DNA of 15,613 bases from JBBRTJ01 sp038244535 (GCA_038244535.1 JBBRTJ010000084.1:1-15613), one strand, 5' to 3'; positions 1 through 6,387 are shown, numbered from the stretch's first letter. Made by a program: numbers and translations. The notes: generated from the sequence alone by a model not told the origin.

Positions 1-887
1 AGCTCGTCGATGAAGAGGATCACGTCGCCGCGCGTCTTGATCTCCTTGAGCACCTTCTTGAGCCGCTCTTCGAAGTCGCCGCGGTAGCGCGACCCGGCAA
101 CGAGCGCGCCGAGGTCGAGGGTGTAGAGCTGCTTGCCCTTGATCGTGTCGGGCACGTCGTTGGCGACGATCTTCTGGGCGAGGCCCTCGACGATGGCGGT
201 CTTGCCGACGCCGGGCTCGCCGATCAGCACCGGGTTGTTCTTGGTGCGGCGGCTCAGCACCTGCATCACGCGCTCGATCTCCCGCTCGCGACCGATGACC
301 GGATCGAGCTTCTTCTCGCGGGCCAGGGTGGTCAGGTTGCGGCCGAACTGGTCGAGCACGAGCGAGCCCTGCTGGCCGCTCTCTTGGGGGGCGGCGGCCG
401 ACCCGCTGCCAGGAGCTGCTCCGGTCGACTCCTTGCCACCCTGCGGGCCCGAGTAGCCCGACAGCAGCTGGATGACCTGTTGGCGGACGCGGCTCAGATC
501 GGCGCCGAGCTTGACGAGCACCTGCGCGGCGACGCCCTCGCCCTCGCGGATCAGCCCGAGCAGGATGTGCTCGGTGCCGATGTAGTTGTGACCGAGCTGC
601 AGCGCCTCGCGCAGCGAGAGCTCGAGGACCTTCTTGGCGCGGGGCGTGAACGGGATGTGCCCGGACGGCGACGCACCACCTTGGCCGATGATCTCCTCGA
701 CCTGACTGCGCACGGCCTCGAGCGAGATGCCGAGCGACTCGAGGGCCTTCGCGGCGACGCCTTCGCCCTCGTGGATCAGCCCGAGCAGGATGTGCTCGGT
801 GCCGATGTAGTTGTGGTTGAGAAGACGAGCTTCTTCCTGGGCAAGGACGACGACCCGGCGGGCTCTGTCAGTGAAGCGTTCGAACAA
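1..887 (-). CDS. clpC: ATP-dependent Clp protease ATP-binding subunit ClpC (partial, 3' end off the left edge)
   Basis: AAA+ unfoldase that feeds substrates to the ClpP peptidase in the cytoplasm. About 295 N-terminal residues are present. The N-domain shows two similar Clp_N repeats, each with the block HNYIGTEHILLGLI followed by EGEGVAA. A Gly/Ser/Ala/Gln-rich linker comes next, then the start of the first AAA domain: DPVIGRE, the Walker A GEPGVGKT (about residues 223-230, bases 198-221) and the Walker B VILFIDEL at the very edge. The order and spacing match ClpC/ClpA. I chose the TTG at 887, giving L/M-F-E-R-F, because ClpC proteins usually begin MFERF and a strong AAGGTGG lies 5 nt upstream. 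A GTG at 896 would add three residues but has a poor ribosome binding site. The gene is divergent from the prenyl synthase at 1079. The identity is secure; only the start codon is in doubt. Confidence 0.96.
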   Translation of the reverse strand, partial: MFERFTDRARRVVVLAQEEARLLNHNYIGTEHILLGLIHEGEGVAAKALESLGISLEAVRSQVEEIIGQGGASPSGHIPFTPRAKKVLELSLREALQLGHNYIGTEHILLGLIREGEGVAAQVLVKLGADLSRVRQQVIQLLSGYSGPQGGKESTGAAPGSGSAAAPQESGQQGSLVLDQFGRNLTTLAREKKLDPVIGREREIERVMQVLSRRTKNNPVLIGEPGVGKTAIVEGLAQKIVANDVPDTIKGKQLYTLDLGALVAGSRYRGDFEERLKKVLKEIKTRGDVILFIDE

Positions 888-892
888 GGGAG

Positions 893-899
893 CCACCTT
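893..899 (-). promoter_or_regulatory. Ribosome binding site deciding the clpC TTG start
   Basis: On the minus strand AAGGTGG lies 5 nt before the TTG at 887. The alternative GTG at 896 falls inside this sequence, which argues against that codon as the start. Confidence 0.6.
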
Positions 900-990
900 C
901 GCTGTGGTGGGATGTTCCTCACGACACTATCGGGACGACTCCCCATCACCTGCCTCGTGGGTTGGGCCGTGCGACCTTCGAGCAGGATGC

Positions 991-1020
991 AGCCCGGTGG
1001 AGCCCGGTGGAGCCCGCTGG
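991..1020. repeat. Short 10-nt tandem repeat (AGCCCGGTGG, three copies)
   Basis: Two exact copies of AGCCCGGTGG are followed directly by AGCCCGCTGG, which has one mismatch. The run lies 59-88 nt upstream of the prenyl synthase ATG. A looser echo (CGGTGGCGCTCCGGTG) follows. It could be a slippage product or part of a regulatory site; nothing in the sequence decides this. Confidence 0.6.
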
Positions 1021-1078
1021 TTCTCGGTGGCGCTCCGGTGTGACCGGGGGTGCGGGTCGTGGCGTAGCGTTCGGGTTC

Positions 1079-2068
1079 ATGGCCGCAACCGCGACCGCGT
1101 CGCCGCTCCTCACCCTCCCATCGTCTGCCGACGACCTCGATCGCATCGAGCGGGCCTTGCGCGACTCCGTGCGCACCGACGACGCCTACCTCACAGAAAT
1201 CGCCAGCCACCTCATCCTGGCCGGAGGCAAGCGGCTCCGGCCGTTGCTGGCCGCGGTCTCGGCCCGGGCGGTCACGGGCGAGGCCATCGACGACGTCGTG
1301 CAGGGCGGTGTCGCGGTCGAGCTCGTCCACATCGGCTCGCTCTACCACGACGATGTGATGGATGAGGCCGTGACCCGGCGCAGCGTCGACAGCGTGAACG
1401 CCCGCTGGGGAAACCTGCGAGCGATCCTGGCCGGCGACTTCCTGCTCGCCCGGGCTTCCGAGATCGCAGCGTCGCTCGGCGTCGAGGTGGCAGGGCTGCT
1501 CGGCCACACGATCGGGCGGCTGTGCGAGGGCGAGATCGGCCAGCTTCGCTCGACGTTCGACCCCGCTCGCACCAAGGACGCCTACCTGTCGTCGATCCGG
1601 GGCAAGACGGCGTCGCTGTTCGCCACGTCATGCCGGAGCGGGGGCATCGTGGCCGACATCGAGCGCAACCAGATCGAGGCGGTCACCGCGTACGGCCAGG
1701 CCTTCGGCATGGTGTTCCAGATCGCCGACGACGTGCTCGATCTGACGGCCAGCGAGGAGGAGCTCGGCAAGCCCAGCGGGCATGACCTCGTCGAGGGCGT
1801 CTACACGCTGCCCGTGATCTTCACCCTCGCGGCCGGGGGCGCACCGGCCGAGGAGCTGGGCGAGCTGCTGGGCCGGCCCATCCACGGAGCCGAGCTCGAC
1901 AAGGCGCTGTCCATCGTGCGGTCAGGCCCCGGCGTCGCCAAGGCGATCAAGGTCGGCCGCCACTTCGCCGACGTCGCCCGCGAAGCACTGGTGGGCCTAC
2001 CCGAGACCCCCACAGCCGCCGCCATGGCTGCTGCCCCCCACGCCTTGCTCGACACCCTCACTCCCTAA
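1079..2068 (+). CDS. Trans-polyprenyl diphosphate synthase (polyprenyl synthetase family)
   Basis: Condenses isopentenyl diphosphate units head-to-tail onto an allylic diphosphate in the cytoplasm. A long-chain product for the menaquinone tail is the likeliest role. The protein has 329 residues, normal for the family. It shows GGKRLRP (49-55), the first Asp-rich motif DDVMD (91-95, in HIGSLYHDDVMDEA), the region around GKTASLFA (175-182), the second Asp-rich motif DDVLD (217-221) and KPSGHDLVEG. The residues just before the first motif are small (GS at 86-87), which usually goes with long products; exact chain length cannot be read from this. I chose the ATG at 1079 (MAATATASP) rather than the upstream in-frame TTG at 962, because the longer version adds an Arg/Gly-rich segment from the intergenic repeat region. 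The gene stands alone on the plus strand and ends before the hairpin cluster at 2087-2242. No other menaquinone gene is nearby. Confidence 0.92.
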   Translation: MAATATASPLLTLPSSADDLDRIERALRDSVRTDDAYLTEIASHLILAGGKRLRPLLAAVSARAVTGEAIDDVVQGGVAVELVHIGSLYHDDVMDEAVTRRSVDSVNARWGNLRAILAGDFLLARASEIAASLGVEVAGLLGHTIGRLCEGEIGQLRSTFDPARTKDAYLSSIRGKTASLFATSCRSGGIVADIERNQIEAVTAYGQAFGMVFQIADDVLDLTASEEELGKPSGHDLVEGVYTLPVIFTLAAGGAPAEELGELLGRPIHGAELDKALSIVRSGPGVAKAIKVGRHFADVAREALVGLPETPTAAAMAAAPHALLDTLTP

Positions 2069-2086
2069 CGAGCCGTCACGTAGCTA

Positions 2087-2100
2087 GCGGCCCCGGCCGC
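2087..2100. other. GC-rich hairpin after the prenyl synthase
   Basis: GCGGCC-CC-GGCCGC forms a 6-bp inverted repeat 18 nt after the synthase stop codon. There is no T-tract. It may be part of a factor-dependent or bidirectional termination zone between the convergent genes. Confidence 0.4.
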
Positions 2101-2121
2101 ATGTTGTGGGCCGTCTTGGCG

Positions 2122-2168
2122 CTTTGCGTCGCGACGTTGCTGCTCTACGACAACGTCGCGACGCAAAG
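2122..2168. terminator. Perfect 18-bp inverted repeat with 11-nt loop (possible bidirectional terminator)
   Basis: The left arm CTTTGCGTCGCGACGTTG (2122-2139) and the right arm CAACGTCGCGACGCAAAG (2151-2168) are exact reverse complements with an 11-nt loop. It lies 53 nt beyond the synthase stop and between two convergent transcription units, where a bidirectional terminator would be expected. No U-tract follows on either side, so it is not a classical intrinsic terminator. Each arm contains the perfect palindrome CGTCGCGACG (2127-2136 and 2154-2163, centres 27 nt apart), so a pair of protein binding sites is an alternative reading. Confidence 0.55.
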
Positions 2169-2185
2169 GCTGAGCGGCCTCAGCC
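2168..2185. other. Second hairpin abutting the 18-bp inverted repeat
   Basis: GGCTGAG-CGGC-CTCAGCC is a perfect 7-bp stem with a 4-nt loop. It shares its first base with the end of the larger inverted repeat. A further GGCTGAG at 2274-2280 could compete for the CTCAGCC arm. No T-tract is present. Confidence 0.5.
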
Positions 2186-2208
2186 CACCTCACCCACCTG
2201 AGCGATCA

Positions 2209-2242
2209 GGGCTAGAGGAGGGCTCAAGGGGCTAGAGGCCCC
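2209..2242. repeat. Direct repeat GGGCTAGAGG and a small hairpin
   Basis: GGGCTAGAGG occurs at 2209-2218 and again at 2229-2238, a 20-nt period. The second copy is embedded in GGGGC-TAGAG-GCCCC (2228-2242), a 5-bp stem with a 5-nt loop. A short CCG trinucleotide run follows. I see no gene in 2069-2472. Confidence 0.5.
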
Positions 2243-2290
2243 GCCGCCGCCGCCGAGCCGCCTGGCGGCCCCCGGCTGAGCACGGTACCC

Positions 2291-2480
2291 CCGGTTCTGT
2301 CTCCGGAATCGCCCGGATCCTGGTGCTCACCGGGGTTCTGTCTCCGGAATCGCCGCGATCCTGGTGCTCGCCCGGGGTTCTGTCTCCGGAATCGCCCGGA
2401 TCCTGGTGCTCACCGGGGTTCTGTCTCCGGAATCGCCCGGATCCTGGTGCTCACCGGGGTTGTGTCCCTAACTCACCCGG
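2291..2480. repeat. 41-nt tandem repeat array (four full units plus a degenerate fifth)
   Basis: Units lie at 2291-2330 (40 nt), 2331-2372 (42 nt), 2373-2413 (41 nt) and 2414-2454 (41 nt). A diverged partial unit follows at 2455-2480. Each full unit contains TTCTGTCTCCGGAATCGCC and ATCCTGGTGCTC. Units 3 and 4 are identical. Unit 2 carries CGCCGCGATC in place of CGCCCGGATC. Within most units TCCGG-AATCGC-CCGGA can form a small stem, which is broken in unit 2. A 41-nt period is not a multiple of three, so this does not look like coding sequence. There are no spacers, so it is not a CRISPR array. It resembles a minisatellite/VNTR. Confidence 0.85.
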
Positions 2481-3459
2481 CCCCGGCCCCGGCCCCGGCC
2501 CCGGATCCGGCCACAGCGGCCGCGGCAGCGAGACCAGAGAGGTAGGCGCCTTCGACCTTCGGGCCGGCGAAGGCGTCGCCGGCCATCACGATGGGTCCGC
2601 CCCGGGGGCCGTTCATCACGACGCACGGTTCGGACCACGGTTTGACGGGCGTTGCGAACCGCCACCGCTTGAGCTGACTCTCGACCACCTCGGCATCGCC
2701 GAGCCAGGGACGAGCAGCGACGAGGAGGTCGGCGTGCACGGCGTCGGGATCGTCGTCCCACCGGTCATGAGACACCGCGCCTCGCACGTGGAACGTCACC
2801 GCAGGGACCGGGGAGATGCCCTTGGCTTGGTTGTCGCCGATGAACGAGAACGTCTCGTCGCCACCTTGGACGCCACCGGGCGGAGGGACCGCAGACGCAC
2901 GATCGAGCACGACGAGGAGCGCGAGCGTTTCGTCGTAGCCCAGCCAGCGGGCGCCCTCTGGCGGGACGAGCCCCGATGGCATCAGGATCGAACTGGTCTG
3001 CGGCACCGGGCAGGTGACGATCACCGCATCGGCGGGCACGATGGAACCGTCGTCGATCACGACCTCCCACGCCGGTCCGCTCGACGCCGGACGCACCTCG
3101 AACACGAGTCGTGAGCACCGGACGTCGAGCCCGGCGGCGAGGTGCTTGGCCAGCGCGTTCATCCCGCCCCGCACCACGAAGCGGGGGTGGCCGTCGGGCC
3201 CGTCGGCGGCGAAACCGCGGCACCACTCGAACACGAGGCCGTCGTCGATGAGCGGGGCCAGCATCGAGGAGAACGCCTCGGTGCGCACGGTGAAGAACTG
3301 CGCACCATGGTCGAGCACGGCGCCGGCGATCCGGCGGGTGGCGAGACGCCCACCGGGGGTGCGGCCCTTGTCGAGCACCACGACCTCGTGGCCGGACGCC
3401 ACCAGGGCACCCGCCGCGGTCAACCCCGTGAGCCCAGCCCCCACCACGACAACCTGCAT
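2473..3459 (-). CDS. Renalase-like NAD/FAD-dependent oxidoreductase
   Basis: A 328-residue flavoprotein of the predicted NAD/FAD oxidoreductase group related to renalase and amine oxidases. The substrate cannot be read from the sequence. The N-terminus is a Rossmann FAD site (VVVVGAGLTG, GxGxxG at 7-12), followed by the acidic ribose-binding end of beta2 (VVLDKG), GGRLATRR (36-43) and DHGAQFF (50-56), which are typical of this group. Near the C-terminus, GPIVMAGDAFAGPKVEGAYLSG is the second FAD-binding motif, given here in part. The last residues are an unusual Gly-Ala repeat encoded by the CCCCGG run. I chose the ATG at 3459 because the Rossmann strand begins at once; longer in-frame versions run back into the hydrolase gene. 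It lies 13 nt after the hydrolase stop on the same strand, so the two are probably co-transcribed. Confidence 0.85.
   Translation of the reverse strand: MQVVVVGAGLTGLTAAGALVASGHEVVVLDKGRTPGGRLATRRIAGAVLDHGAQFFTVRTEAFSSMLAPLIDDGLVFEWCRGFAADGPDGHPRFVVRGGMNALAKHLAAGLDVRCSRLVFEVRPASSGPAWEVVIDDGSIVPADAVIVTCPVPQTSSILMPSGLVPPEGARWLGYDETLALLVVLDRASAVPPPGGVQGGDETFSFIGDNQAKGISPVPAVTFHVRGAVSHDRWDDDPDAVHADLLVAARPWLGDAEVVESQLKRWRFATPVKPWSEPCVVMNGPRGGPIVMAGDAFAGPKVEGAYLSGLAAAAAVAGSGAGAGAGAG
2476..2504. repeat. CCCCGG hexanucleotide run at the 3' end of the oxidoreductase gene
   Basis: Four perfect CCCCGG units (2481-2504) are preceded by a partial CCCGG. On the minus strand this encodes the alternating Gly-Ala tail of the FAD oxidoreductase, which ends at 2473. 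The run directly adjoins the 41-nt array. A six-base unit keeps the frame, so slippage would lengthen or shorten the tail by two residues at a time. Confidence 0.75.
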
Positions 3460-3472
3460 GACGAGCGGGACG

Positions 3473-4321
3473 TCAGGTCGTGTGGGCGCCGTGGGCGCGG
3501 CCGGCGCCGACCCGGGCCCCATCGACGCGAGCAAGGAAGTCGAGCACGACCCGGTTGAAGGTCGTGGCGTACTCGACCATGAAGCCATGAGCGGCGCCGG
3601 ACACGATGACCAGTTCGGCGCCCCTGATCCGATCAGCCAGCTCCTCGCTGTCACCGCGCGGTGTGAGCACGTCCTGGTTGCCGACCAGCACCAGCGTCGG
3701 CACGGTGATGGCGGCAAGGTGGTCGGCCATCTCGTCGGGCGTGTCGAGGATGGCGCGGACCTGCGAGACGAAGGCGTGGGGCGGACAGCTCATGGCCAGC
3801 GGGCCAACCACGCCGATGGCCGGAGCGAACCGCCGCAACGATCGCTGCCCGACGAGCCACCGCATGGCGTGGCGGCTCAGCTCGCGCATGCCGAGCTCGC
3901 TGGCCGTGGACGCCCACTCGGCCAGCAGCTCGCGGCGCCAAGGCGGGTTGGTGCACGCAGTGCACGCCAGCACGAGCGACCGGACCCGCTCGGGGTGGCG
4001 CAAGGCCACCATCTGCGCGATGGCGCCACCCATCGACGCGCCGACCACGTGAGCTTCCGGGATTCCCGCAGCATCGAGCACGGCTATGGCGTCGTCAGCC
4101 ATCTGCTCGAGGTAGTAGCGGGCAAAAGGCTTGTCGCTGCGACCCACGCCCCGGTTGTCGAACACGATCACGCGGTGGGACGCAGCGAACGCGAAGCGCT
4201 GGAGCAACCAACCGTTGCGATCGGCACCGAGGCCCTGGATCATGAGCACCGGCTCGCCATGGGCACGGCCCAGCACCTCGTAGTGGATGCGACAGCCGTC
4301 GGACGCAGTGGTGCTCGCCAT
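3473..4321 (-). CDS. Alpha/beta-fold hydrolase
   Basis: A 282-residue soluble alpha/beta hydrolase with no signal peptide. The oxyanion region is MIQGLGADRNGW, followed by FDNRGVGRSD. The nucleophile elbow is GASMGG (Ser96), the acid is Asp217 in LVGNQDVLTP, and the base is His245 in SGAAHGF, so the catalytic triad is complete. A helical cap of about 80 residues lies between strands 6 and 7. The fold is close to 3-oxoadipate enol-lactonase and haloperoxidase-like enzymes, but the substrate is unknown. The ATG at 4321 is preferred; a GTG directly before it (4324) is possible. It lies 45 nt downstream of the lipoprotein gene stop and 13 nt upstream of the oxidoreductase start, so a three-gene transcript is likely. 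The last 15 residues are Gly/Ala/His-rich and probably disordered. Confidence 0.88.
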   Translation of the reverse strand: MASTTASDGCRIHYEVLGRAHGEPVLMIQGLGADRNGWLLQRFAFAASHRVIVFDNRGVGRSDKPFARYYLEQMADDAIAVLDAAGIPEAHVVGASMGGAIAQMVALRHPERVRSLVLACTACTNPPWRRELLAEWASTASELGMRELSRHAMRWLVGQRSLRRFAPAIGVVGPLAMSCPPHAFVSQVRAILDTPDEMADHLAAITVPTLVLVGNQDVLTPRGDSEELADRIRGAELVIVSGAAHGFMVEYATTFNRVVLDFLARVDGARVGAGRAHGAHTT

Positions 4322-4369
4322 CACATCGACGCTAACGGACGGTGAGGCGCCGCCCGCGGTTGAGACCCG

Positions 4370-4942
4370 TCAGCTGTCGACCTTGTCGCCGGTTGCGGAC
4401 ACCATGTACCAGAACCCGCCACTGCCCTGGCCCTTGCTCTCACCGGGCGCCTTGTCGGCGGCAAAGCGGTAGAGGGGGTGGCCGTTGTAGGTCACCTGGG
4501 TCCCGCCGTCAGCCCGCTTCGTCGTGCCGAGCAGCGTGGCATCGAGGCCCTTGCCGACGGTTGGCGCGCCGCTGGCCATGGTCGGCGGCCAGGCGGTGGC
4601 GCAACCGCCGCTGCAGTTGCTGGTTGTGCCGGCGTCTTTGGTGAACAGGTAGAGCGTGAAGCCCTGGGCGTCGACGAGCACCGGGACCTTCGCCGTGCCT
4701 CCGAGCGCCACCGTGGCGCCGGCTCCGGCCGCCGCCACGGTGGTCGTCGTGGCCGTGGGGGCGACCGTTGTCGGGTCGCCGCCGTATGCACCGCCGGCCG
4801 CAGCCGTGGTGGTCACGCCCGCCGTGGGCTTGGAGCCGTACGAGCTTGACGAGCCGCAGGCGGCGAGAACGGCCGTCGCCGCAAGCGCGGCGCTGGCAAG
4901 CACGAGACGGTGACGAGCGGGGAGCTGATGGGTACGAGACAC
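4370..4942 (-). CDS. Secreted-repeat lipoprotein (COG4315/PF03640-like)
   Basis: A predicted membrane-anchored lipoprotein of 190 residues. The signal peptide has a basic N-terminus, a hydrophobic stretch (LVLASAALAATAV) and the lipobox LAAC, with Cys29 as the lipidated residue. A low-complexity Ser/Thr/Ala/Gly linker runs to about residue 85. It is followed by two repeats of the secreted-repeat type: VDAQGFTLYLFTKD with a Cys pair (NCSGGC) and AWPP, then NGHPLYRFAADKAPGESKGQG and WYMVS. Members of this family are exported proteins of unknown function, sometimes found near electron-transfer or sigma-factor genes. The GTG at 4942 was chosen because GGAGG lies 5 nt upstream and the signal peptide begins there; in-frame sequence further upstream would overlap the sigma gene on the other strand. 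The gene is divergent from the ECF sigma factor at 5073, so it is a plausible target of that sigma factor. Confidence 0.85.
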   Translation of the reverse strand: MSRTHQLPARHRLVLASAALAATAVLAACGSSSSYGSKPTAGVTTTAAAGGAYGGDPTTVAPTATTTTVAAAGAGATVALGGTAKVPVLVDAQGFTLYLFTKDAGTTSNCSGGCATAWPPTMASGAPTVGKGLDATLLGTTKRADGGTQVTYNGHPLYRFAADKAPGESKGQGSGGFWYMVSATGDKVDS

Positions 4943-4947
4943 GGGAT

Positions 4948-4952
4948 CCTCC
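4948..4952 (-). promoter_or_regulatory. Ribosome binding site for the lipoprotein GTG start
   Basis: GGAGG on the minus strand with a 5-nt spacer to the GTG at 4942. This fixes the start, which otherwise could be placed much further upstream in the same frame. Confidence 0.75.
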
Positions 4953-5072
4953 GGGGGTGTGAGTCGGTCAGCTCTCCTACGCTCGAAGACCGCGATCGGA
5001 TGGCCCCCGGGCACAAGCGGTGGCCAGGCACCGGCCGCAATCCGAAAGGTGTCGTGCTCCGTAAGGTTGGAC

Positions 5073-5675
5073 ATGCTCGGTGCCCCAGACGACGTGCTGC
5101 TGGCCGGCTTGGCCGCCGGTGACGCATCGGCGGCCCGGGCCTTCGTGCAGCGCTTCAGCCCTCGATGCATCGGGTTGGCCCACCAGCTGGTCGGCGACCG
5201 GGCGCTGGCCGAGGACATCGTCCAGGAGGCGTTCCTGCGGGCCTTTCGCCATGCCGGCAGCTACGACCAGCGCAAGGGTGCGGTGAGCACGTGGCTGTAC
5301 TCGATCGTGCGCCACCTGTCGATCGACGCACTGCGCCTGCGGCGCGCCGACCCGTACGACCCCGCCCGCCCGCCAGGCGGTCTGCTCGTCGACACCGGCC
5401 CCGGCCCTGAACACGTCGCCGAACACAACGACGACGCCCTCCGCCTGCGCGCCGCGCTGGCGGCGGTGCCCGTCGTGCAGCGGCGAGCGCTGTTGCTCGC
5501 CTACGGCGGACGGTCGGCGAGCGAGGTGGCCGCGGTCGAACAGATCCCACTCGGCACGGCCAAGACCCGCATCCGCCAGGGCCTGCTGCGGCTGCGGGCC
5601 TCGTACCTGGGGCCACCGGTGGCCGACGACTTCCGGTCCGACGAGCGCAACGAGGAGGTGAGCGATGAGCGATGA
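5073..5675 (+). CDS. ECF-type RNA polymerase sigma factor
   Basis: A 200-residue extracytoplasmic-function sigma factor that directs RNA polymerase to a small regulon. Sigma region 2 spans about 22-90 and includes AEDIVQEAFLRAFRHAGSYD and VSTWLYSIVRHLSIDALR. An acidic/Pro-rich linker follows. Region 4 spans about 125-177, with the helix-turn-helix in GGRSASEVAAVEQIPLGTAK and then TRIRQGLLRLR. The wording of region 4 is close to SigK-like factors; the subgroup is my inference. I chose the ATG at 5073, with AAGG 6 nt upstream. An in-frame ATG at 4959 would add 38 atypical residues and use up the divergent promoter region. The 3' end overlaps the anti-sigma gene by 11 nt. I could not find a convincing autoregulated -35/-10 promoter. 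Confidence 0.92.
   Translation: MLGAPDDVLLAGLAAGDASAARAFVQRFSPRCIGLAHQLVGDRALAEDIVQEAFLRAFRHAGSYDQRKGAVSTWLYSIVRHLSIDALRLRRADPYDPARPPGGLLVDTGPGPEHVAEHNDDALRLRAALAAVPVVQRRALLLAYGGRSASEVAAVEQIPLGTAKTRIRQGLLRLRASYLGPPVADDFRSDERNEEVSDER
5652..5659 (+). promoter_or_regulatory. Ribosome binding site for the anti-sigma gene, inside the sigma gene
   Basis: GAGGAGGT lies within the last codons of the sigma gene, with a 5-nt spacer to the ATG at 5665. It supports that start and coupled translation of the two proteins. Confidence 0.75.
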
Positions 5676-6387
5676 CATGACCTGCGAACAAGTGCAAGAC
5701 GCCGCCCCCGAGCTCGTGCTCGGCGCCCTCGACGGTGCCGAACGGGCCGCCATGCTGCGCCACCTCCTTCACTGCCCTCGCTGTCGGACCGATGTGGCCG
5801 AGCTGGCCGACCTCGTCGACAACCTCGGGCTCCTGGCCGCGCCGGTTGTGCCGAGCTCCGGCTTCGAGGACCGGGTCCTGGCTGCCATGGGTCTCGCCGA
5901 CAGCAGCAATCCAGCCGCCGCCTCACCTTCTGCGACGCCCATGATCCCCCCCGGCCCGCCGCCTGGCGCCGCTCGCGATGGCCGCGCCGGGCGGCGGTGG
6001 CCGAGGGTGGTGCTGGCGGTGGCCGCGGTCGTGCTGGTGGCCATGATCAGCGCCGGCGTGGTGCGGGCCATCGACAACCCCAACCACCAGCCCGAGGTGG
6101 TCCAGGCCGCCATGATCGGCGGCGGCGACACCAAGGTCGGCACGGCCGTCGTGGTGGGCACCGATCGCCCCCTGGTCGTGGTGTCGGTCGGCTACGGCAT
6201 CACCCGCCAGGACTACACGCTGCTGGCCATCGGCGCCGACGGTCGCGCCACCAAGCTCGGCGCCATGAAGTGGCACGACGACGGCACCTACACCTGGGGC
6301 GGACCCGTGCCCCTCGATGCCGGCGTGCTCGCTGAGCTGCAGATCGTGGCGCCCGACGGCTCGATCACCTGCCGCGCCACGCTCTGA
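5665..6387 (+). CDS. Membrane-anchored zinc-type (ZAS) anti-sigma factor
   Basis: A 240-residue single-pass membrane protein that should hold the upstream ECF sigma factor inactive until a signal releases it. The N-terminal cytoplasmic domain has the zinc anti-sigma motif HxxxCxxC (His33, Cys37, Cys40, in HLLHCPRC). A Pro/Ala-rich linker (about 85-110) leads to one transmembrane segment at about 114-133 (VVLAVAAVVLVAMISAGVV). The outer domain of roughly 105 residues contains KWHDDGTYTWGG and ends with a beta-rich stretch like the C-terminal part of RskA-type anti-sigma factors. The 11-nt overlap with the sigma gene is standard for such pairs. What the outer domain senses is unknown. Confidence 0.88.
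   Translation: MSDDMTCEQVQDAAPELVLGALDGAERAAMLRHLLHCPRCRTDVAELADLVDNLGLLAAPVVPSSGFEDRVLAAMGLADSSNPAAASPSATPMIPPGPPPGAARDGRAGRRWPRVVLAVAAVVLVAMISAGVVRAIDNPNHQPEVVQAAMIGGGDTKVGTAVVVGTDRPLVVVSVGYGITRQDYTLLAIGADGRATKLGAMKWHDDGTYTWGGPVPLDAGVLAELQIVAPDGSITCRATL

Larger units (their letters stand above)
888..1078. promoter_or_regulatory. Divergent intergenic region between clpC and the polyprenyl synthase
   Basis: About 190 bp separate the two divergent starts, so promoters for both genes should lie here. I could not identify convincing -35/-10 pairs. I also see no perfect HspR-type (CTTGAGT-N7-ACTCAAG) or ClgR-type operator. The only visible structure is the short tandem repeat at 991-1020, listed separately. 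The synthase start at 1079 has no strong ribosome binding site. Confidence 0.4.

Noticed and set aside
2240..2253. CCG trinucleotide run as a coding or regulatory repeat
   Set aside because: Only four units in very GC-rich DNA and no reading frame uses it; it is probably incidental.
2291..2480. CRISPR array
   Set aside because: The 41-nt units are directly adjacent with no unique spacers, and no cas gene is nearby.
2323..3114. Plus-strand open frame beginning in the 41-nt repeats
   Set aside because: Its N-terminus is only the translated repeats, and the rest is antisense to the FAD oxidoreductase. The 41-nt period shifts frame between units.
4959..5072. Upstream ATG for the ECF sigma factor
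   Set aside because: It adds 38 residues that do not resemble sigma region 2 and would fill the promoter region shared with the lipoprotein gene; the ATG at 5073 has a suitable ribosome binding site.
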